This document shows positions 20,633 to 24,098 of a stretch of 24,098 nt of DNA, one piece after another (the first letter of the stretch is position 1; every line of letters begins with the position of its first letter). Source of the stretch: a virus; the IMG/VR virus record IMGVR_UViG_3300022200_005406, positions 1 through 24,098 of that record; one strand, given 5' to 3'. The notes beneath the pieces are model-generated. The model was not told the DNA's origin. It searched no databases and was given only the letters and a program-made list of their open reading frames with translations. The translations under genes were made by a program, and so were the position numbers.

Positions 20633-21277
20633 CATGGTCTTTTTCCATTGGATGTGACCAATTACAGTATTTCCGAGGAAGAAGATATACTGGAAAGCAA
20701 CCAAAGTCAACCCACTGTGAATGAAGAACGGAATGGAAACGATATCGATCACAGCCCACAGAGACCAGGTTTCGAGTTTTTTGTTGTCAAGCATTAGCTG
20801 TGCAACACCGCTTGCAACTGCAAGTCCAACATCGATCGGGTTGAGAGCAGTCAGACCGGCAGGGTTGAACAGGAGGTTCGCAAGAAGGAACAGTCCCAGA
20901 ATTACGAGTCCGATTGCACCGTACCCAGCATACCATTTCGGTGCAATCCGAGTCACTGGCCGAGTGTTATCATCGCTGCCCCAACGGAACCAGCCATAGA
21001 TCAGAGAAAAGACGAGGTACAGATTGAAGATCGCCAGAGCAATCATACCCCACTGATAGAACAAAACGGAATACGCTGCCGTCGTTACGATGCCAATCGG
21101 GTAATTCCAGCGGCTTTGACGGGTGCACAACCAAGTGCAGCTATAGCTGGTGGCGACAGCGAATACTTCCAGCCAGTTGAGATCGACGATCCAACCCATC
21201 CAAATTCCTACACCGTAGCTCAGTGCAGTCAGTACAATCGCAAGAGCAATCGATTCGAGAATGTATTTGGTAGTCAT
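20621..21277 (-). CDS. pnuC: PnuC-family nicotinamide riboside transporter
   Basis: A 218-residue inner-membrane protein with about seven hydrophobic helices. PnuC landmarks include SRWNYPIGI, LIYGWFRWG in the middle, and KKLETWSLWAVIDIVSIPFF in the second half, where Trp and Asp line the substrate path. It should take up nicotinamide riboside by facilitated diffusion, trapped by the kinase domain of the NadR-like enzyme encoded 1.7 kb downstream. The ATG at 21277 lies nine bases after the GGAG in the SD-loop hairpin; an in-frame TTG just before it lies within the hairpin stem and is unlikely to be the start. Size is typical for the family. Confidence 0.93.
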   Translation of the reverse strand: MTTKYILESIALAIVLTALSYGVGIWMGWIVDLNWLEVFAVATSYSCTWLCTRQSRWNYPIGIVTTAAYSVLFYQWGMIALAIFNLYLVFSLIYGWFRWGSDDNTRPVTRIAPKWYAGYGAIGLVILGLFLLANLLFNPAGLTALNPIDVGLAVASGVAQLMLDNKKLETWSLWAVIDIVSIPFFIHSGLTLVAFQYIFFLGNTVIGHIQWKKTMVAA

Positions 21278-21279
21278 TT

Positions 21280-21322
21280 GCAAAAACTCCTTTTGCTGTT
21301 TACAGAGAACTCTCTGTTCTCT
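21280..21322 (-). promoter_or_regulatory. Twin-hairpin leader of pnuC
   Basis: First hairpin (21304-21322): AGAGAAC/GTTCTCT, perfect 7 bp, loop AGAGA. Second hairpin (21280-21296): GCAAAA/TTTTGC with loop GGAGT. The spacer is 7 bases. The upstream TATAACAA (21326-21333) may be a degenerate late promoter placing the RNA start at hairpin 1. It has the same design as the nadV and NadM-Nudix leaders. Confidence 0.7.
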
Positions 21323-21328
21323 TTGTTG

Positions 21329-21691
21329 TTATACCTTTTTGATGTCGACTGCGATAATATCGCCGCCGCTACCCCACGTGTAGAAGTCGTCCAGCTTTAC
21401 AGCATATTCAACGACGTCGCGGAGCTTACCTTGCACCGTTCCGAGATCGGGTTGGTAATGATGGCCACCCAAATCACAGTTCGGGTCTTCACCACAGATT
21501 CGCCAGACTCCCACATCGTCAAGGGTGTGGGTTTTCAGCAATTTACTCGCACCATAAGAGGTTCGAATCCACTTTTCTGCCTTATTGGCAGCAGAGCGTT
21601 CCACCTCACATTCGTGTGCAATCGCTACGGTGTAGGAATCAAACACACTACCATCAGAGCACGTGTACGTGGTCGATTTCAGGATAGCCAT
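21329..21691 (-). CDS. Hypothetical protein sharing the NAD-gene leader, 120 aa
   Basis: Starts MAILKSTTYTCSDGSVFDSY at an ATG nine bases after GGAG in the SD-loop hairpin. The sequence has a Y-x-C-x-DG-x-x-F and A-x-AHE pattern like many small phage proteins, a Cys/His-containing middle (CGEDPNCDLGGHHY) that could bind metal, and ends with YTWGSGGDIIAVDIKKV. I do not recognise the family. It carries the same leader element as three NAD genes and directly precedes pnuC, so a role linked to NAD supply or its regulation is a reasonable inference, no more. Confidence 0.7.
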   Translation of the reverse strand: MAILKSTTYTCSDGSVFDSYTVAIAHECEVERSAANKAEKWIRTSYGASKLLKTHTLDDVGVWRICGEDPNCDLGGHHYQPDLGTVQGKLRDVVEYAVKLDDFYTWGSGGDIIAVDIKKV

Positions 21692-21693
21692 TT

Positions 21694-21737
21694 GCAAAAA
21701 CTCCTTTTGCTAGTATGAATAAACACTCGCTGGTTTA
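21694..21737 (-). promoter_or_regulatory. Twin-hairpin leader of the 120-aa gene
   Basis: First hairpin (21720-21737): TAAAC/GTTTA plus an inner C-G pair with one bulged base, loop AGCGA. Second hairpin (21694-21710): GCAAAA/TTTTGC, loop GGAGT, identical to the pnuC and NadM-Nudix copies. The first hairpin is the weakest of the four, but the arrangement is the same. Confidence 0.6.
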
Positions 21738-21746
21738 CTCTGTATG

Positions 21747-21893
21747 TTACTTTGGGCTGCGTACGGCGGTATCGTACACATCATCTTTAATATGTGCTGC
21801 AATTGTATGCGCCAACTCCAGAGAATCGGTAACGATCTGTCGGACCTTCTGCATAGAAACGAACACATCAACGACATACTGCTTATTAACCAT
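21747..21893 (-). CDS. Small hypothetical protein, 48 aa
   Basis: Starts MVNKQYVVDVFVSMQKVRQI with AAAAGGAA before the ATG; downstream of a strong promoter and a leader hairpin. It is one helical stretch ending in RSPK, with no motif. A longer open frame overlapping it in another phase lacks a ribosome site and is a shadow. It would be the first gene of the transcript that continues into the NAD genes. Confidence 0.65.
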   Translation of the reverse strand: MVNKQYVVDVFVSMQKVRQIVTDSLELAHTIAAHIKDDVYDTAVRSPK

Positions 21894-21928
21894 CTTACAT
21901 TCCTTTTCATTAACGATTGAATATGGTT

Positions 21929-21959
21929 AACATCTGGCGATGTTTTACCGCCAGATGTT
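21929..21959 (-). other. 11-bp hairpin at the expected 5' end of the NAD-region transcript
   Basis: Arms AACATCTGGCG and CGCCAGATGTT pair perfectly around a 9-base loop. The expected RNA start of the promoter at 21963-21990 falls at its first base or two, so the mRNA would begin with this hairpin, which could protect it from decay. It may also serve as a terminator for the upstream unit, though there is no U-run. Confidence 0.5.
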
Positions 21960-21962
21960 TTA

Positions 21963-21990
21963 AGTATACGTTATTTTGACATTAAGTCAA
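21963..21990 (-). promoter_or_regulatory. Strong sigma70-type promoter before the NAD region
   Basis: Minus strand TTGACT (21985-21990), a 16-bp spacer, then TATACT (21963-21968), each one base from consensus. The -35 overlaps the stop codon of the upstream 132-aa gene. Likely an early promoter used by host polymerase for the 48-aa, 120-aa, pnuC and later genes. Confidence 0.6.
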
Positions 21991-22385
21991 CCCAGAGCTT
22001 TGAGCTCTGCTTCGATTTCTTCAATCGAACGGGATTCCAGCTCCTGGTCTTTCTTCTTCGCAATCAACTCCAGGAGTTGCTCACGACGTTTTGCCTTTTC
22101 GGCCGCGTCTACACGCGATGCGTTCTCTTGCAGTTTGACTGCGATGATGTGTTTCACGATCTCCAGCTTCGCTTCCAGTTCCACCTTTTTGGTGTTTCGG
22201 GATACGGTGACAAAGCTCTCTTCCTCTTCGGCTTTCAACTGGGTGTTGATAGCCTTTGCGACATCATTGAGATTTGCACTGCGAGTAGAAGTCAGCGGCA
22301 GATCCCACAGTTGAATGACGTTGAGGTTTCCGACTGCCGAAGCAAACTGGAAGTTTTTACGGGTAGCGTTTTCAAAAATATTCAT
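21987..22385 (-). CDS. Conserved phage hypothetical protein, 132 aa
   Basis: Starts MNIFENATRKNFQFASAVGN with AAGGAG a few bases before the ATG; an in-frame start nine codons upstream is inside the preceding gene. The layout (MNIFE-x-ATR, a G-x-L-x-V...LWDLPLTS segment, an SFV strand, then a long Glu/Lys helix ending in SIEEIEAEL) is one I have seen in phages of many hosts, but the function is not established. The C-terminal 60 residues are a coiled coil. It follows the large DUF2135-like gene by 10 bases. Confidence 0.75.
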   Translation of the reverse strand: MNIFENATRKNFQFASAVGNLNVIQLWDLPLTSTRSANLNDVAKAINTQLKAEEEESFVTVSRNTKKVELEAKLEIVKHIIAVKLQENASRVDAAEKAKRREQLLELIAKKKDQELESRSIEEIEAELKALG

Positions 22386-22395
22386 GATATTCTCC

Positions 22396-24098
22396 TTAGA
22401 AGTTGATTTCATATTGCTGATTCAGATTCTGGCCTTTAACGTGAACGATCACGCTGTCTTTCTTGGTAGAAGAGAAACCCAGACCACTCATTTGGTTGTC
22501 CGTGTGTCGGCACTTCATTTTGTCCCCCAGAATTTCAAACACCTTGCGGTGCTTTTCCAGATCTGTACGGAGGAATTCGTTGTAGAATCCACGAGTGTCA
22601 TCAGGGTTGACACATCCTTCCAGAATAAAGAACCAATGTTTGTTCCCGACAGCTTTCTCGTCCCAGTGGTTAGGGCTTGCAACGATCGTGCTCACCTTAA
22701 CGAAGTCTTCGGTATTCAACCCCCACACGTTTTGGCTGCTAAAGGTCGAGACGATACGGGGATGGGTATTTACCGATACAACTACACCACCTTTGACAGT
22801 GAGGTCAACTGCTTTCACGTCGCCACGTACTGCATGCTGATACGAGAATTCGTAGATCTTTCCTTCCGATTCGACTTGGAGGTTAAATCCGACATCGATC
22901 GACTCGCGGACATTGTAGTTGTTGACGATCACTTGGTAGACCCCATCAGCCGGTTTTTGCAGCCAGCGAACGTTTTCAACAGCATCTCGTACGGGCATAG
23001 AGATGTTCATATCCACATCGAGCTTTCCGCACTTGTTGTGGAAGCAGATCCGATTGCCGTTCGGTTCGATCACGTGAATGTCGAGGTCATCCTTGTTGAA
23101 CCAATTGAGGCTCGCACGCAGTCTTGCATCGACGTTACCACCTGCCCGCTTGACCTTTTCCTTGATGGAATCGGTGATGTTGCCATTGTAAGACCATCCA
23201 AAGCCATTGTCCCACTTAAACAAGTTAGGAGCGTCAGAGTGGACCGGAGCAGTAAGGCTAGCAAGGTTGCCAGTCATGCTGTTTTTCACCAGAAGATCGA
23301 TTGAAGATGCCCGCGGAACGATGTTCGTCATGAAATCATCGATCGAAATAGCGGTGGCTCGGTCGGTATTCTTTTTGGTCGATTTCACTTCCTGCATCAA
23401 CAGATCAGCGATACCACCGTCACGCATTTTGCCTTTAACGGCATTGTCAACAAACAGGGCATTGTTCACGCTGATGTCTGCCAGATTGGCGAACCGACGA
23501 TCGAGGCTGCGATCTACTCCGAGCGTTTCGATGGTCTTCATTGCATCTTTGACCATCATCGGTGTAATCAACGCACTCGTACGCTTGTAGTTGGTGGGAG
23601 CGACCTTTGATTCGTACATCCGAACGGCAGCTTCCATATCCACATTGTCGGACAGATCCTGAACCAACGTTCCGATAACGGTGTTGCGAAACTTCGCAGC
23701 GAAGCTATTGACATTCTCCCATACGAAAGCTGCTCGCGCTTGGTCGGAATTCAGCTTCGTGTATTTGTCCTTGAGAGCTTTGAACTCCTTGACCAGAGAA
23801 TTAAACTCGGTCCCGCGGTAGATCAGATTGTCACGGATCAGCGCCAACACTGTTTCCAATGCGGTAATGGTCAGCTCGTCGAGTCCACGCTTGAATACTT
23901 GTGCAGTAGAATTTGCCTCCGACACAATCGTTGCGGTGTCACGAGATACAAATTTACGGTTGAGTTTGGCTTCGAAGTGATCCCAACGAATCACGGATTT
24001 GTCAGCCAGTTGTTGGTGATTATAGGCGGTCCCGTATTGCGACTCCGTCTTACGGAAAATCGTCCGTACAGTAGCGGCCTTCACCTGATCCGACAAAG
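22396..24098 (-). CDS. Large protein with DUF2135/YfaP-like domain, 3' part
   Basis: At least 567 residues; the frame is open to the window edge and the first Met-like codon seen is an internal TTG, so the 5' end lies outside. The first 250 residues visible are helical. The segment starting LRASLNWFNKDDLDIHVIEP has a W...D-x-D-x-HV-x-x-PNG strand pair, then KLDVDMN, and later GVYQVIVNNYN, the pattern of DUF2135/YfaP-type beta-sandwiches and TerD-like metal-binding domains. The C-terminal 130 residues include HWDEKAVGNKHWFFILEGC and are not recognised. It could belong with the TelA-like and Clp-like proteins to a Ter-type stress module, but they are 18 kb apart here. Confidence 0.6.
   Translation of the reverse strand, partial: LSDQVKAATVRTIFRKTESQYGTAYNHQQLADKSVIRWDHFEAKLNRKFVSRDTATIVSEANSTAQVFKRGLDELTITALETVLALIRDNLIYRGTEFNSLVKEFKALKDKYTKLNSDQARAAFVWENVNSFAAKFRNTVIGTLVQDLSDNVDMEAAVRMYESKVAPTNYKRTSALITPMMVKDAMKTIETLGVDRSLDRRFANLADISVNNALFVDNAVKGKMRDGGIADLLMQEVKSTKKNTDRATAISIDDFMTNIVPRASSIDLLVKNSMTGNLASLTAPVHSDAPNLFKWDNGFGWSYNGNITDSIKEKVKRAGGNVDARLRASLNWFNKDDLDIHVIEPNGNRICFHNKCGKLDVDMNISMPVRDAVENVRWLQKPADGVYQVIVNNYNVRESIDVGFNLQVESEGKIYEFSYQHAVRGDVKAVDLTVKGGVVVSVNTHPRIVSTFSSQNVWGLNTEDFVKVSTIVASPNHWDEKAVGNKHWFFILEGCVNPDDTRGFYNEFLRTDLEKHRKVFEILGDKMKCRHTDNQMSGLGFSSTKKDSVIVHVKGQNLNQQYEINF

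Noticed and set aside
15312-21737. Twin-hairpin leaders as a known NAD+ riboswitch (class I nadA motif or class II pnuC motif)
   Set aside because: The location before pnuC is suggestive, but I do not see the conserved single-stranded cores or pseudoknot of those classes, and two small hairpins with 5-base loops are too simple for a ligand pocket. A protein-binding or nuclease target fits better. A covariance search with the known models would settle it.
21710-21910. 66-codon minus-strand frame overlapping the 48-aa gene
   Set aside because: Different phase, no ribosome site at its start, and a composition rich in Ser, Trp and Cys. The 48-aa frame has AAGGAA correctly spaced.
22315-23304. 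Long open frame (329 codons) on the plus strand
   Set aside because: Antisense shadow of the DUF2135-like gene; no ribosome site or motif, and every other gene is on the minus strand.
1-24098. tRNA genes, CRISPR arrays, insertion sequences, integrase or attachment sites
   Set aside because: Gaps between genes are too short, and no cloverleaf, regularly spaced repeat, transposase or recombinase motif was found.

Overview
This window looks like part of a large, tailed, double-stranded DNA phage, most likely a T4-superfamily myophage infecting a Gram-negative bacterium. All 41 genes I accept lie on the minus strand. They are tightly packed, with many ATGA, TAATG, GTGA and TTGA stop/start overlaps, strong GGAG-type ribosome sites and many very small proteins. 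A T4 gp30-type ATP-dependent DNA ligase, a Dda/RecD-type helicase and two exact matches to the T4 late promoter (TATAAATA) support the T4-like assignment. No structural genes, tRNAs, insertion sequences or CRISPR arrays are visible. No stretch longer than about 150 bases lacks a gene.

Layout in the direction of transcription, from the right edge to the left. At 22.4-24.1 kb is the 3' part of a large protein with a DUF2135/YfaP-like beta-sandwich, followed by a small conserved protein. At 13.7-21.7 kb is an NAD+ salvage region: PnuC transporter, NadE NAD synthetase, a NadR-like NMN adenylyltransferase/ribosylnicotinamide kinase, a NadM-like NMN adenylyltransferase-Nudix fusion, and NadV nicotinamide phosphoribosyltransferase. 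Interspersed are an HNH-type nuclease, a zinc-ribbon protein, a CYTH-fold protein and several tiny genes. At 12.6-13.7 kb are small membrane proteins and an SPFH lipoprotein. At 7-12.5 kb are the helicase, a metallophosphoesterase, a nucleotidyltransferase-fold protein and many small hypotheticals. At 5.5-6.9 kb is the DNA ligase. At 0-4.9 kb are two small membrane proteins, a TelA-like coiled-coil protein and a ClpB-like ATPase whose first ATPase domain appears dead.

The NAD genes together would allow uptake of nicotinamide riboside (PnuC), its phosphorylation (NadR kinase), capture of free nicotinamide (NadV), adenylylation of NMN (two enzymes), amidation of deamido-NAD (NadE) and probably ADP-ribose hydrolysis (Nudix). 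This is what a phage would need to keep or rebuild NAD+ while host defences or metabolism consume it.

The most unusual signal is in the leaders of NadV, the NadM-Nudix gene, PnuC and a 120-residue unknown. Each has two consecutive hairpins: a first with an AGAGA (or AGCGA) pentaloop, and a second that displays the Shine-Dalgarno GGAGT in a five-base loop. The NadV copy keeps both loops but changes the stem sequences, with pairing preserved. This suggests a shared post-transcriptional control element. Other start sites in the window are also held in hairpin loops.
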